A stretch of DNA of 64,000 bases from Malurus cyaneus samueli. Taxonomy: Eukaryota; Chordata; Aves; Passeriformes; Maluridae. Below, piece by piece: positions 47,301 through 62,300 of this stretch (positions are counted from its first letter, which is position 1; every line of letters begins with the position of its first letter). The notes beneath the pieces were generated by a model. That model was not told the origin of the DNA, searched no databases, and saw only the letters and a program-made list of their open reading frames with translations. The position numbers were made by a program, and so were the translations under genes. Where the stretch lies: the NCBI GenBank assembly GCA_009741485.1, contig CM019218.1, positions 33,480,387 through 33,544,386 on the forward strand, given 5' to 3'.

Positions 47301-50300
47301 GCATCGCCCAGCACAGGCAGCTGCTTCTGCCGGCACAGGGACAAACCGCTCCCTTCTCCTCCCTAAAGCAAGGGGAGCAGCAACGAAGGAGAGATGGAGA
47401 CCTCGTGTTATCACCGCCTTCAGCCTCCCAAAGCAATGGCATTCACAGATTCAAAGCAAAAGTTGGAGTGGTGGGCAGGAGGTGGGAGCCAGAAATCAGT
47501 CAAAATGGCCAGCAGGGTCAGAAACCTTTAGAAATATGGGATCTTTAGAAATGCACACATAGAGTTATCCCCCTCTCAGAAATTACCATCACATGAAGAG
47601 TCATTTAGATTTCTGATCAGCTGGTTTGCTTACAGAAAGAGCACACCTGTGCTTTTCTGTGTGGATTTTTAGCCTTTCCATGCAAAACCTCTTTTTCTTT
47701 GCTTAAGCCCCCAAAATAACAGGTAAGCAATGGCTTATTTAAGGCACCCCTTTAAAAACATCGCTAAACCAGACCTCTTTTTGGCAGAGTCACAGGCACG
47801 AGACACTTTCCAATAAAGGCCAATGCTGCCTTGTTAAATTCCAGTTCTGCTAACACCCGTTTTCCCTTCACAACATCAGTTTAGAATCAGCTACGCTGCT
47901 AACCACTGTACATGATTCTGCCTTAAGCTGTAGAGTTGATGTAATTGACACAGTGCATTTCTCTGTGAAACAAAATATTTGAGGGATCTTTTAAGAGATG
48001 CAGAAGTTTTATCTATTTGTTTTTTTTGTGGTAGAGTATTTTGATATTCTCAAATTGAAGCTGTTAGCGAGAACTCAGAATATGTTAGATATTAGTCGGA
48101 CCAGTTAATTACATCACATTAGAATAACAAATATATTGTGTTATGTTGTATTGAATTTTTTCCCACAGTTTAACAATGTTCGTAATTACAGGGAAGTGAG
48201 TTTAAACACTTTCCAGCGACAATTAATCCAGTGTACTGCTATTCCACTGAACTCTAATGAGAAAACTGTGGGTTTTTTTTTTTTTTTCAAACCAAAAAGA
48301 CAATAAAATCAGTTTTTATTTCTATGCAGTATGGTATTAAGGCAATGGCAGGAACAAGACCTTAATTATCAACTTATTTTCTGAGTAGGGTGCATGAGCT
48401 GGCAACCAAGTAAGGGTATGATGACTCAAAACCCTTTTCAAGGAAATGCTCAAAGTTTTAATATTTGTGTGCAATGGTAGAAAATGGTTTCCCCTCTCAT
48501 TCTCAAAACATTTTAACGTACAATTAAAGGTTGAACTCATGATTCTACCCATGAAAATCAGATGAGAAAAATGTCATCGTACTGACAGCATGGGAGATAA
48601 GACACATCATTAATAATCATTACTGGAATATATATAATGATATGATCTGAAATAAAAAATTAAAAAAAAACAAACAGAAGAAAGCAAAGTACCATAATTT
48701 CCTGATAAAAAAAATATACTTAAACCATGGAAGCTCAACAATTTCTGAATTATTTCTGTTTGAGCTCCAGTGTTTCTTTGCACAAATGAACCATATTCTA
48801 CACTAAGAATTTTTTTTTTACTCTTCCCTAAAGCAATTTTATTCTCACCAGAAGAGAACCCAAATTATCCAAGCAATTTTCAAAATACTAATGAGTATTC
48901 CCAGTACCTACTGTTGGCATAAAATCTAATGCATTTAGGGTTCTCATACACTGGAAATCGGTGGCAACTTCAGAGTAAGCCTTACTCTAGTTAGAGGTTT
49001 TAAATGCAAGCTGCACACGCAACAAAGATGCAAATCACTTGTGCAGATCTCATATGAAGAAAGAACAGAGCCTATCCTGTAACTCAGCTGCATGTGCACA
49101 TTCTTGTTCCAATGATAAAACAGTTTGAATTAAAACTTAAAGTCTAGTTTCCATCTCTTCTGGAGGAAATCAATGTAGCACAGGAGAAAGGCAAAGCTAA
49201 AGGTGTCAAAATTTTCAGCACGATTTAGACACATTGATATTCTTACCTTAGCTCAAGAGAACATTTGTTTTCTTTACAGTTTCTACATTTTTGACTGCAA
49301 AAATAAAAATAGGAAATCATAAATATTTGGGAAAAAAAGGTAAGAAAACTTCACTGAACCTATTGTACACAGAGATGTAATTTTTAGTAGAGGAAGATGC
49401 ACATTTCTAGCAGCTGGGAGAGCACCAAGAACTTTCAAGTGAGAGGGAGACAGAGAACAAGACACACACACAGAGCTTTCCCTGTTCTTGTATTATGGCC
49501 TAAGCATCTCTTTCTGACAGAGACAAGACCCTGCACTAGGATGGGCTTTTTACTCCCATAAATAAACCCTCCCTGTGGTCCACTTAGTCCTGTATTGTAA
49601 TTTACAAAGTACCTCTCACACACCTTTTAGTACCTGACTTGACTTTTCTTGACATGAGACACCACATGTATAATTTTATTCTTATAATACAGATCTTAGG
49701 CTTGATGTCTCAACCACAACCCCTTCCATGAGCACAACTTCTTGTCTGTACAGAAATAGAGGCTCACAGGCTGCTGCAAAGGAAGGCTGAGTGGGACAGT
49801 TCAGTTTACCTACACTAAAGAAATATTCAAAATGATGAAAAGACCACTGCATTATGTAGAGTGAAGAACAATTCTTATTAGACATAGTTTATAACTCATT
49901 CCTGTAAGAGGTGGACATTGATAAAACCCAAGCAAATGCAATATCATAACGTTTTTCATTTTTACTGAAGTAACCATCTGAAATCCTCTAGGTAAGCATG
50001 AGGGTAACTTTAAGCAATTTAATATGCTTGTAATATCCTGTCCAAGTGATTAAAAAATTAATCAACACAAACAAATCTTCTATCTGAACATGATCAGGAA
50101 AAAAAATCAATTAGAAATGTTCTGCAGTTTTATCAGGTTAAAAAGAAGAAAATTCAGTGCAAATTCATGATAAACTGTTCATAATGCTTCTGGATTTCAT
50201 CAGGTTTTTCTAGGATCACCAAAAAACTTCTGCGATAAGAGCTCCATGACTGTTTTTATCAACAAAAAGAGCACCTTGGTGTACACCTCTGAAGGTCATC

Positions 50301-53300
50301 AGACAAATTTTTATTTTTAAAATGCTTTGTAGCTTTTCCTAAGAAAATAATAGCAGTGATGTGTAAAATGTTCCTCGGTAAAGAAACCAAATGAAAGAAC
50401 ATTTTGTATAGATAGATATCACTGCAGAAAATGAGAAGCAAATGCAGGGATTCGATATATAAAAGAGAACAGGTAAAATCACACTATCCAAGGTGGAAAG
50501 CAAGCCACTTGACTAGAAGCATGACAAATATTCAAAACAGAGATATGCTCATAAAAATGAGATGAGATAGTTCCCTTAGAAAGAGATAAAAGATTCCCAG
50601 TATGATACCACAACAAAAACACTAGCAAGAAGCAGAACCATTAATAGATATGAATGAGAGGATGACTCTTTCATGCTTTCAATGGGTTATTTGAATGTGC
50701 CAGGCTGAGAGGAATTAAAAAGGAAAAATAACCCAATTACATTTATTTCTATAATAACCTATTTTCAATGTTATAAACTGAAACACAGAACATACCTCAA
50801 TTAACTTTCCTGACACATATTAATCACTGTTTTCATCACAGCAATCCTTTCCATTTCAGAAAGGTTCTGCCATAAAAGCAGACACTAAACACTGAGTATG
50901 AGCAGCTCTTCAACACTTCGAAAGCAGCATATGCCTTATTTACTGCTCAGTTTAAGGAAAAAACAGGGAATCACATTGGCTGTCTGAATGAAGGGCTCAA
51001 TGAGGGCTTGAACTGAAGGGAATTTATGAACAAACCTTCTAATTTCCACAACAAATTAGCAGGGAAAGTCAATTGATAATAATTACCTTGGCTAAATCAT
51101 ATCCTGGAAAGTTCATTCTGTGCACTGAAGTAATAATATTGTAAAAATTATAGATTATCTGTAAATCAAAATAGCTGAAATGCAAATGTCCAAGCGAACT
51201 GATTTAACGCTGTCTGACAGTCTCATCTGAGGAATTTTCTTTATTGAGAATCAATAAATAATTTTGCAGGTGTGTTGCTTGCATATCTTACTGCTCTGTA
51301 TTAGTGGGTTGGCCAATGTATTTTCAATGTAGTTATTTGACCACTTAAAAACATAATGGCACTTCTGTACACAGCTTACTTTTGTCAGACATCATCCCAC
51401 AAGAGAAATTGTTTGCTCAGTTGCTTTTTTCTTAGTTTTAAACTTACTTGTAAAGAGAAGAAAGTATGTAGTGTGGAGAATTGCTGCAATTTGCATCCAA
51501 ATTGAGCCAGTCCAAAGCTGCACAACTCAGAGAGGGTGGGGTTTCATTAATCTACAGAAAACACACAACATAAGACAGGAATTAAAAAAAATCACAGCAA
51601 CCCAGGGGCTTGCAAGTTATTATTAGTACTGTCATCATTAACTACTGTGAGCAAGGCGCCATAATACCTCCCAAGTGAGTTTATAATCTCATTTATACTT
51701 CTGCCTAGTCTTTGATAATTAGCAACATTGCCAAGCACTTGTTAATGAGCACATCTCTTTTTCCACCTCTATTTCAATGTACTGCATGTTTCATTAATCA
51801 AGAAATAAAGAATGAAAACAAAAAATTTAAGCCCCTTATCTCGAAGTGAGTACAAAAGGAGAGAAGAGTGGAAAGTATAAAATGTTACTAAAGGAAAAAC
51901 CATACTAAATGGTAGACTTTTGCCAATATCAGTTGATACTATGGTTAACTCCTAAATGAGAAAAAATATCTTTTTTTAAGTTAGGTTTTTCAGTTATATT
52001 TATCAGTCATTTTAACAATTATCTCATTTCTTAAACTTGATTGAACTAGCTAACCAAATAATATCTTACAGTAGTTAGTTCCTGAGCTTAACATACTAAG
52101 AAATATTTTATCTATTTCTGATGTATGTAACAATCAACTGCCTTCAGAGCCAACAATTCTTCAGTATTTAATCCCATAAATTTTCCATTTCTTCAAGTAC
52201 ACTTCCTTCAAGACAGGAAAATGACAGAAAAAGAAGATAACTCAGAAAATTATCAAACGTGGAAAGACTCTTAACTGCTCTTTTCACTTCAACGTTCTGC
52301 CTTTTTGTTTCAATCCTACTGTAGTCATGACTACATAGGAAACACTAAATTATTCAAGGGATCTGCATCATCTTTTGCTAAGCACATCTGAAAGGAGTGT
52401 TAGTGTCCTCCCACAAAAGGTTTAGTGCCATTACAGACCATTAGATGGAGGAAATGAAGCAAGGGAATATGATGATGAAATGAAATATCATCCTGATCGT
52501 GCTGGCTTTTAAGAAGAAAAAAAAATAGTAAAAGAAGAGAAAAATTAGGAGAAGAAAACAGTTTTAGAACTTACTGATCTTCTTAGTCTTAAGATAGCAG
52601 CTTCTGCTGGGTGATTGAACCTAAACTTATGAGATTTGCCAAGGACGACAAGGGCTCCTGTGACAACAAAATAATTAGACATTTACAGAGACATAATTCA
52701 TCAAACTACTTTAAGATAATATGTTAAAAAAAAATTAAATCCTGATCAACAGCTTTTTGAACATCATAGAACAGAAAACTATGGAATGGCAGAGTTATCA
52801 ATGTTTAGTGACAGTAAGCAAGCAAACTAATCTTGCAGATCTCTACAGACTAAACAGAGCTGTAAATTCCCTGCTCATATGAAAGGCCAGCATGACTTCA
52901 TGCCAAAACCCCAACCAACTCGCTGCTGAAAACTTATTTTTACACTATATTTTTAAGAGTCTAGATCACTGCAAGCTCCCAGAATCAGGGCTGTTACTTC
53001 AAACAATCTAAAAATATGCAAGCCTTATCCATTTAGTCTGAATTCATTCATCACAGCCTATCATTTGGTGGCTATCAGCCTCTACCTAAAAACACTGTGA
53101 AGGAGCTGAAGGTCACATCAACCATATCAGAAAACCCTTCCAGTGGTCAGCTGGCTTAGAGCCAGCCTGCACTGCTTTCCACAATAGTGCTTCTGACTGC
53201 ATCTCTATCCTTTTCAGAAATCTACAGACTACTGCTGCCAAAAGGAGTCAGAATACTGTCCCCAGTGTTTTAATTTTACTTCTGTGGGGTACTTAGTTTA

Positions 53301-56300
53301 TTTGTCCCAACTTTAGTCATGGATCAAACCTCGTGGAGCTGGCCGCAGACTGAGAGATCTGCTTGAGTTCCATAATCTAATCTCCAGCAATAAGGGGACT
53401 ATAATGCAGCATTCACAGCAAAGCCAAGCCTTACCTTGTGACAGACGGCAGGAGCCCGACACTTCACATCCATTGACGGAGCAGTGTGCGCCCGGGACCG
53501 CCCGCAGAGTCACGATCCCACAGCGGTTGTCTATCATGCAGTGATTCCTTTCAATCCACTGTCCCTGCAGAACTACAGCACAGAGACTCAGCTCACCTGT
53601 TGAAGGGGCTGGGTTTGCCCTGTTTTCCTCAGAAGGGAGTACCACACACAGTTTGACACTTTCATACCCCACAGAACTGCATCGTGTGCAAAACAAGGAG
53701 ATGAAATCCTGCTAGTCAAATACTTCATCACAGAAAAAACTTACCAATGAAACTCACTATTGAAAATAGTGAGATTGTTTCTTTATTTCTGGCACTGGCA
53801 AACTATGCATCACTTTCTCATTTATAAGCTGATATTCAAATTCTTCTATTATGTTGAATTTTCTTAATGCCCCAATGGCATTTATTTACAATTCACTAAT
53901 CTACTGGCAGAAAATAATCAAACATAACCATGCTTAGCAGAACACAACCAAAGCTGAGATTCCACATATTTTTCAATTTCAGCATGAAGTTTCAGTTCTC
54001 TATCATAGCACCTAGCTTCTGAGATTGACTGCTAAAATAAAAGGCAGAAATTAAATTAAGTAAGACATAGTCTGTATAATTTGTATTTTATATCTAAAAC
54101 ACTCTGTACAACTAGAGCTGAAAAGCATTTTCAATGTCTTGTGATTGTTTATGCCACTAGTTTAGGATAGAACATCTGAGAATCTGGTTGTAAGATGAAG
54201 ATACTTTTGAGCTCTAGTGTAGCATTTCACAAGTGGGAAGAAAATTCTGCAGAGACCTCAATTGAGTCAAGACTGCTGATTTTTGGCCTATTCAACAAAA
54301 AATAATCATATAGCTTTGCAAATATTAATAATGAGTCTCTTCTACTTACCTTCCTCAATAAAGAAAGCTAACAAATAGAAACACTACCTAGCTATTACAC
54401 GTGACAAGTGTAATTCTGTTGGTTTGACGTGACCATATCACAAATTAACTTGTAATACCATTCTCTTACCAATGTCTTGATCTTGGTCTGAGTCACTTCT
54501 TCCAATTTTGGTTGTTCCTTCCTAAAACATGAAAAGAACAAATTTAAAAATTGGTTATAGAAAGTAGACCATAGATACAAACTAATGAAGGTTTGGTACA
54601 TCATTTTAGCAAAACACTTAAAGTGCCTCTGAATGATCGAATTGTTTGAAGCAAATGCTATGTACTTCACAATATTTCAGCCCACTGTTCCCCACATCCT
54701 GCAGCCGTGTCAGCTTCTATGACTACAATAGATAAAGTAACTGTCAGTGGATGACTTCTGGACAGTGCTCGAGACCAATATTTTGAATATGAGCATTCTT
54801 TGAACTTTTACGGTGAGACCTGGTGTTTGCAGAAATAAGACAATTCTATTAATAAATATCCTCCTTCCATTTATGTATATGAATGTAGCTGTAAAATTAT
54901 TATTCAATTAACCAGGCTTTTCCAACTTAAAAGTAACCAAATTCCCAGTTTGTAAGGGTACTTTGTCATAGATTATGAACTCTTCAATCTAACTACTAAG
55001 GAAGAACTTTTTTCTGAAACTTAAATGACATCTTATGAAAAGTCCTCCTGGTACTTATGGTACATGGGCAAATTGCTAAATAACTTCAAAGAAAAGAACT
55101 GCCTAGAAATAAAAGTCTCCAGAACAAGAAGACTCCAACCATATTATGGGTCAGCAATGGAAGCAAGACAGTGTTTTTATGGTTACCTGCAAATACCAAC
55201 TAAAGAGTGTAATTTAAACAATACCATGAGGAAAAAAATTGCCAAAGGCAGTTAATTTACCATCTGTCTGTTAACTCTCCATTACCAGTTCTATACATTT
55301 TCTTAGGAAAACAAAGCAAGATAATTTCCCAGTTCTAAAGAGACACTGTAATTGATTACAATAAAGTGATTAGTAAATGCACTTGAAAATTACTTTAGTG
55401 GCAAGTCTTTCAGTTATTATTAAAATGAATTTGAATGTGATTTTGTATTCAAATTAGAACAAATTGTATTCAAATTAGAACAAATTGAATATGCTCTCTG
55501 CTTCAAGCATATTATAAAACCTAGATTTAAAGATGAAGCAAGAAGCAGTAATCAGAAGCCTGAAGACTGGGCAAACAGAAGCTGTGCACTACTTCAGGGT
55601 GACCCAGTTATGAGTAATTATGGGTAAATCACAGTGGGTTTGTGCACTGGATAGAAAGGGAATGGTTATCATAAAACTCCTCCCAGAGCTCAGCCAACTA
55701 ACAGAGCCCTCAGGTATGAGCCCTGCTGGAGAGGCTGAAAGCTGGACAGTGCCTCTGCTTTGGAGGAATTACCAAGCTACATGTCAGTTTAATGCTCAGC
55801 AGGCTCAGCTGCAAAATATCCACCTGGGCTGGCCACAACTTCTAGAAAGCTTGTGTTCCGTACGGCTTTTGACTTGTATCACTCGAGCAGGTGAGTTAGC
55901 AACTTGTATTTTATACAAAGAGAAGTAAACCAACTCATAAAAGATCTCTTTATATTCTTCACCAAGCATAGAAATAGTTACTGTGATTCCAAAAGTAATT
56001 ACTTTCAAGTTGTTGAACGAGCTCCCTGGTAATATAATTTAATTCAGAATAGTGTAGGACAGCACGATTGTCTCAGGAAATTCACAGCAGTATCCCAGTC
56101 AGTGGAGTGATTCTGGGTAAATTTAAATCTAACTAAAAACTGCAGGTAAGACCAAGGGTACAGATACAATACACGCAAACTAACTCAACTAGAGAAAACA
56201 AAACAAAAATAACCATAACCCAGGACCATGCTGACTTCATTTTTAAAGTGCTATTATTGAGCTAATAATGATAATATTTATATCATATTCTAATTTAATA

Positions 56301-59300
56301 TTGAATATTCCACCTAAAAAAAGTGAAGGATGTTTCAGATGAAATGATTGCACAAACTGACCCTAGCACATCACAGCACATCCTCACACTGGCTGAAGTG
56401 TTTTACATTGTTACCTCCTCTGGCCGTGTCTCATGACTAAGGGTAGAATTTCCCAGGTAAATTACAGAACCAGGAGGGGTAAGATTGCTTTGCCCCTTCA
56501 CTGCTGGGAGTACTCCAGCTTTCAAAAACGTTACGAAGTACATATTTTATTAAAACAATCAAAAATTTCACATTTTTAAGCTAAGCAAGAAGGGTTCATT
56601 AAATCATAGGAAAGCATACATTTTTATTAATGAAAGCCAGAAAATTAAGTGTAGGCACAGCATTGATTAGTGCAATTAATACTATGAAATATCAGGGGAG
56701 TAAAAAAGTAACACAATACTGATTCTGCAAGATCTGAAAACTGCTGCTGTGACCTCCCTCTAGAAGTCCAATGTAAAGTGTTTTTATATGTTTAAGCCCT
56801 AATTGGTAAAGAACCACTAATGTTTTACCTTCTTGCTGTTCAGGTGAGGGTAACAGACACCAGAGACTAAAATATGTAAAGCACAAAGAAAAGAAAAGGC
56901 AGCATCTAGAAGCAAAGAAAGAAGGGACAAAGATATTAGTGTGACAGAGTCATGAACGACTTCAGAAGGTGAAGTCAAACCAGGTTACGCCATTAAAATG
57001 AATATATATAAATTAGGAGTTGTCAAAATTAGTATGGGAAAGTATTTGCTCTTTCCAAAATGGCACATAACAGAGAAACATTTAAGTAGTAGCAGTTGCT
57101 TGCAATAAATAATTAATGTTAATGTAGGGTTGAGTAGTTGAAGTTGCATGTTGATCAGCACTGGACATAAATACTTGGACCCTAATTATTACCTGGTATA
57201 ATTTCTTGTGCTGGCATGAGAAAAATTAGTTCAGTATCTCTTTCAACAGGATAAAAGAACAGCATGATTTAGATTCTAAATATTTGTAGTAATTTCTAAG
57301 AGGAATAAAAAAATCCTGTGTCCCTAAACTACACCAATTACCACAAAATCTAGAGAAATATTTTTTATTACTAGATAGATACATGATTTTCAACCATATT
57401 CAACATACGTTTTGGCAATGAGTGCACCTCTGTAGAAGTGCCCATCCAACATTTGTTTCACTATAAGCAGCTTCAATATTTCAGTAGTTTCCATTCATTT
57501 AAACAACATTAAAAAAGTTTAAGTCTGGCTTAGCACTGACTTATAAAAAAACAAGAAAATCCCTAAAACTATCTGACCCAGCCATGCACATCACATGCCA
57601 TAATCTGCAGCAATTTACATACAATGTCATGAAAGTTTCTTGGTGAAAACCTTGCCTTAAATTAGCAGCTACACAACAAAAGAGTCTCTATGAGGCCATG
57701 ATTTCTACCTGATCTTCAGAAATAGCCACTTAAGTAGGTAATTAGCCTTCATGCTATGTAGCTGGTATCTGCTTGGCAGAACTGGTAGAATTAAAAACAA
57801 TATATGGAAGACATTGTCAAAGTGAGCTTCTGTTTGTTAAAGTTTACTTTTGTCTATGCACATACAAATATTCCAGTCTTAAGTACGCAAATGCATAACA
57901 AAATTTGGAGCAGTATGTCTGGTATACTTTAAGCATCACCCTTTATGTTTCCATGTCCATGAACACATAATTGTTCTCATGCTTTGTGGACAAACTACTA
58001 ATGCCTAATTTGAGTATTTTGTTATGATTGCAATACAACATCAAATAGTTTGTGTATGCATTCATAAGAGGGTCAACTTATAGCAATAAATAAATTCCTC
58101 TCCTTCTCCATGTATTTTCTGCTTTTTCTTCCATTATGTATCTTAAGATCTGTGACCTTCATTTTTTGATAGCTGCTGTTGTAATATCATCCTAACCACC
58201 CTCCATTTCCAAAGAAAACAAGCATTTTCAAATCAAAGGGTAAAATAAGAAAAGTGACCATATCCCACCCTGAGATGATACAGCACCACTCCTGTGCTGA
58301 GGATATCATCATCCATGGCCATTAGATGAGGTAAATTAGAATCTATTGTTACTCCAGCTTTTTCTTTGTTGATGTCCACACTGTACTCTTCCATGATGGC
58401 TTTCCTGTCTGTCCATTTACTTGTCCAGTCTTTGGTCAATTGCTCAATCTTAAAGAATAAGAGAGAGAACTGTTTCACTGACTAAGCAGGTTAATTTTTC
58501 TCATTCATACATATCTTCAGAAAGAACAGCATTTTTTTCCAGTTACTAGATGTAAAATTCTTTTATCAATTGCTATGCAAGTGTGTTTCTAAGATCAGTA
58601 AATTTCTGTGACAAAAAAAAAAGAGTAAAAACTGTACTATCACCAGGTGAAACTGATTTAATCTATTGGAGGCTTATTACCAAAGTGTCAGAGACATAAT
58701 CATCTTCAGAGCAAAAAAGGAAAGGATTAAGACTGAAACATTTTCACTGTAGTTTCACAACTATAGCGGTGCTATTCCCCTGGCCTAGTGGAACGGGAGA
58801 TAGTTACAGCATCAAGTAACATACACACCTTCATTTCATTCTGAAGGACCAGCTCAGTCAGATTTCCATCCCTGTCATCACTCCAAGAGGGACTGGAATT
58901 CCTCTGTACAAACAACAGCCACCAAGATCTACATGTTAGTTTTCTTATTTACAACGGGCAGGCATGTTCTTTCACTCTCCAGCATTTCAAGATGATGAAG
59001 TCAAGAGAAGGAAAGACAAAATACACATGGTCCCTTCTAGCATCTAGCCTACATCTAGCTATTACATGCAATTTTTGGGGGGGTAAAGAACTGGTGAAAA
59101 AGCAATAACGGACAGCTAAATCTGTGTAAGTAAATCCTGGAGTGTAGTTCTTGTCTCTCCCAGCAAAACATTCACTCCATGGCTTGGAAAACCAAGACAC
59201 TGTTATTATTCCAACAGACAAAAACACCAGGGATGTAAGCTGAATTGTGAGGGCTCACAGATGTTCACAACTTTTTTTGGGGGGTAAAGAGTGTGTAAGC

Positions 59301-62300
59301 AGTCTGAAACCTCCAACATACTTTTGAGGTTACAAGTCTAGCAGGAAAGTTACATAAATTACTCTCTTGGAGATTTTATACCCTTAAAATTAAAATATTT
59401 CTATTTTATGGTGTTTCTGGACAGGCAAACCATCCAACTTCATGGAAGACAGACAAGGAAATCCTTCTGAAATTGTTAAATGACTGCTTATACTTTAGGT
59501 TCATCAATATAGTGACAGAAGGAGAAGAAATGACAGAAAAGCAGTTAACCTCATAACAATTGCAAAATCACCCAGAGAATAGTTTAATTTCTCTCCAGTT
59601 ACAATAAATGAGGAAAGATAGAGAGATGAGATGAAAGTAAGCTATCAAAGCAGCTTAAAAAGCTCCACTAGGGAAATGTTGCTACATACCAGCTCAAAGC
59701 TCATCAGCATAGTTTTCAGCCTATCGATTTCTTCTCTCAGTTCTCTGATCAGTTTCACATTTGCATCCTGAAACATTGAGACACAGACCATTGGCAAAAG
59801 CAGTTCTAAGAGAACTCTAGCTAAAGAACGCGACGTGGAGATATTCCAGCAGGCAAGAAGAGTGAACAGGCAAACTCACAGCAGCGCTCCTTGCTTCACT
59901 CTGCCAGACTCCTGCCTAAGGACAGGTGCTTCCCAGCTTCCATAGATTCTCTTTTCCCATAAACTTTGTTCCATCTCTCTTCTGAGCTCAGACCTACCGC
60001 AGCATTTGTTCCCATCATGACTAGCTGGATACATCTCTACTTTCAAGGATTTACCTTCAAAGTAGTTACATCACATCAGAAAGATGCTAGTATTTAATGC
60101 TGGTATATAAAACCCAGCTAGAGCAGCCTAAATCAGAATATCATCAAGGATGGTATTAAAAGATCTTACACCTGATAAATAAAGAGTTTCCTGGCTGCTT
60201 GGATGGAGGCATTTGTCTCGCTTTCAGAGTAGGAATCCCTACGCTGGCAGGTTCTGGAAAACAGCTTTTACAGACAGTTCAGGGAAACTCTTGAGTTAAG
60301 AATCAGCTTTCTCTGGGCTGCCAGGTCAATTTGCAGTGAGGGGAAGAAGAATGAGGGGCTGGAATTAAGGGCCTAGCATGGGCTGTGCAGGCAGTGATGG
60401 GTACACAAGCTGGGAGGCAGAAAGCTGTGTGTGACAAGAGACTTACCCAGGATTTCAGCCTGACACAGAGCTGAGGACTGCTGCTGGCAAAACCTATTGC
60501 TGCTACTATTGATGTCTGAAAACTACTTACAGGCAACGGTAATTCAGATGCAAATTAAATTTGGGAAAACTAGAATTTCTGCCCAAATTTAAGGTAGTAT
60601 TGTTAAGAAAGCAAATAGTGAAGTATGTCTCTAAAATTCTATACTTTTATCTATAAACAAAAATCTTGATATGCCAAGTCACAAAAGAATACTACTAAAG
60701 CTATAAAGTCAGTGGATTAAAGATTAAGAAATTACTGGAATCAGGACTTTTTTTGAAACCTAAATTCACTGTATATTCCTTAAATGGATGCACTGTGGTT
60801 CAGTCCTTAACCTATGTGATCACGTGTAATGGCAACCTCATGCAGAATTCGAGGTCTAGAAGGTTCAGCTGGCAGTTTTATTTTCCTAGCATATTTAAAG
60901 GCTTCACTGTTTCATGTATTAGACAAATTGTTACTACATAGATTACCTCAGGCAGAACTCAAGGCCTCACCTCATTTACTCTGGGCTTGTTAATAATATT
61001 TTTGGCATTTGAAGCATATCTCAAGGTACTCATGGTCTCATTGTAGCTGGAGCTGGCAGGTGAGATAGCTACAGAAAACAAATAACATAATTTTAAAAAG
61101 CATTCAGTTATTTTTCAAAAAGCTTTTTTTTTTTTTTAAAGTCTTGCTTCTTTAAAAAATAGAACCAAAAAAAACCCTAGGGTTATTTCATTAAGGTCTT
61201 AGAAAATGTCATCTCCAGCATGTATTTATGGATGGATAATTCACTTAAAATCAAAGCTATGACCTTGGTAAGACTCTCAAACATAACTTCATGCACAATC
61301 AGTATGCCTTTTCATTTTCTTGAGTATTCTATGAATGGACATGAAAAGGACAGATTCTAAGTGATACAGCTGTCTTCTCACTGCAGTTGAAGCATATACC
61401 AAAGGCACAATGTAGTGCAAAATGTTAAACAGTCGACAGAAACCAAACTCACTGGCAATCATAATGGTCTTGGAGTTGCCCCCCAGACTGTCCTTGAGCA
61501 GCCAGGTGAGGATGGAGTCCCGGTACGGGATGTAAGCCGGCCGCCTGGTCGCCCCGGCGCTGCCCGAGGGAGGGGTGTCTGTATGGCTGCTCTCCCCTTC
61601 GCTCGTGATGCTGTTAATGCTCTGGCAGCTGCTGAACATCTGGGAATTCTGTGCTGAAGGGGGAACACCACAGAGAGCAGGAAAGGGGTGAATTTTTTCT
61701 ACTGGCTACTTATATTTTCTCAAAAGTCATTATAGTTCATACGAAGACAGCACACAGCTGCTCTGTTGAGCTTTTCGGTGTAAATGCAAATAAACATTAA
61801 GACTCGACACACAGTGAGTGAGTCACATGCTTTCACCACAACCCTTCAACATAAAGAACTTTCATCACAAACCTTCAACATAACTTACCTAAAGTGGATA
61901 TGACAATTCCAAGTGTAACTAATGACTTGTTAATATTGGCACCTTCAGTAATTCTGTCTTTGCAGTAACTGGGATCAGCTCTTTCACTGTAGCATGAAAA
62001 CATGAAAAAGACAACACAAAATAAAGAAAAATGCTTAATTATTAACATACAGTCAATTGAAAACTATGTATTTTCAAGCAATACAAAAAGAAACATTATG
62101 AGCTTTGAAACAGAAAAACCCATACGCTGTGAATATTTTATATTGCCCTCTATTTCAGAAAGTGCAAGCAACCGTGAGCAAAGACTGTTAGTGCAAGATC
62201 CTGTTAAAGACTCACCAAAACATAAATCATTGCCTGAACTAGGTAACCCAGTCATAGTGGTTCTGAATTACAAAAACCAGCATACATTCCATAGCTCCAT

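Larger units (their letters stand above)
42335..49246. other. STARD9 6.9-kb intron, largest in window
   Basis: Contains a three-copy minisatellite (43006-43073), a MIR-like fragment (44584-44603), AT-rich stretches (45470-45560) and a GC-rich patch (about 46.78-47.49 kb). A 142-codon open frame at 44158-44586 has no recognisable protein features and is probably chance. Confidence 0.6.

Noticed and set aside
52466..52500. Box C-like ATGATGA followed by CTGA, possible snoRNA
   Set aside because: The boxes are too close together and no terminal stem is visible.
54395..54670. Longer open frame over the FHA entry exon
   Set aside because: It reads the exon in the wrong frame; the 52-base exon in the STARD9 phase gives the conserved EGTTKIGR segment.
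55620..55928. 102-codon open frame on the + strand in a STARD9 intron
   Set aside because: No family resemblance and no supporting signals.
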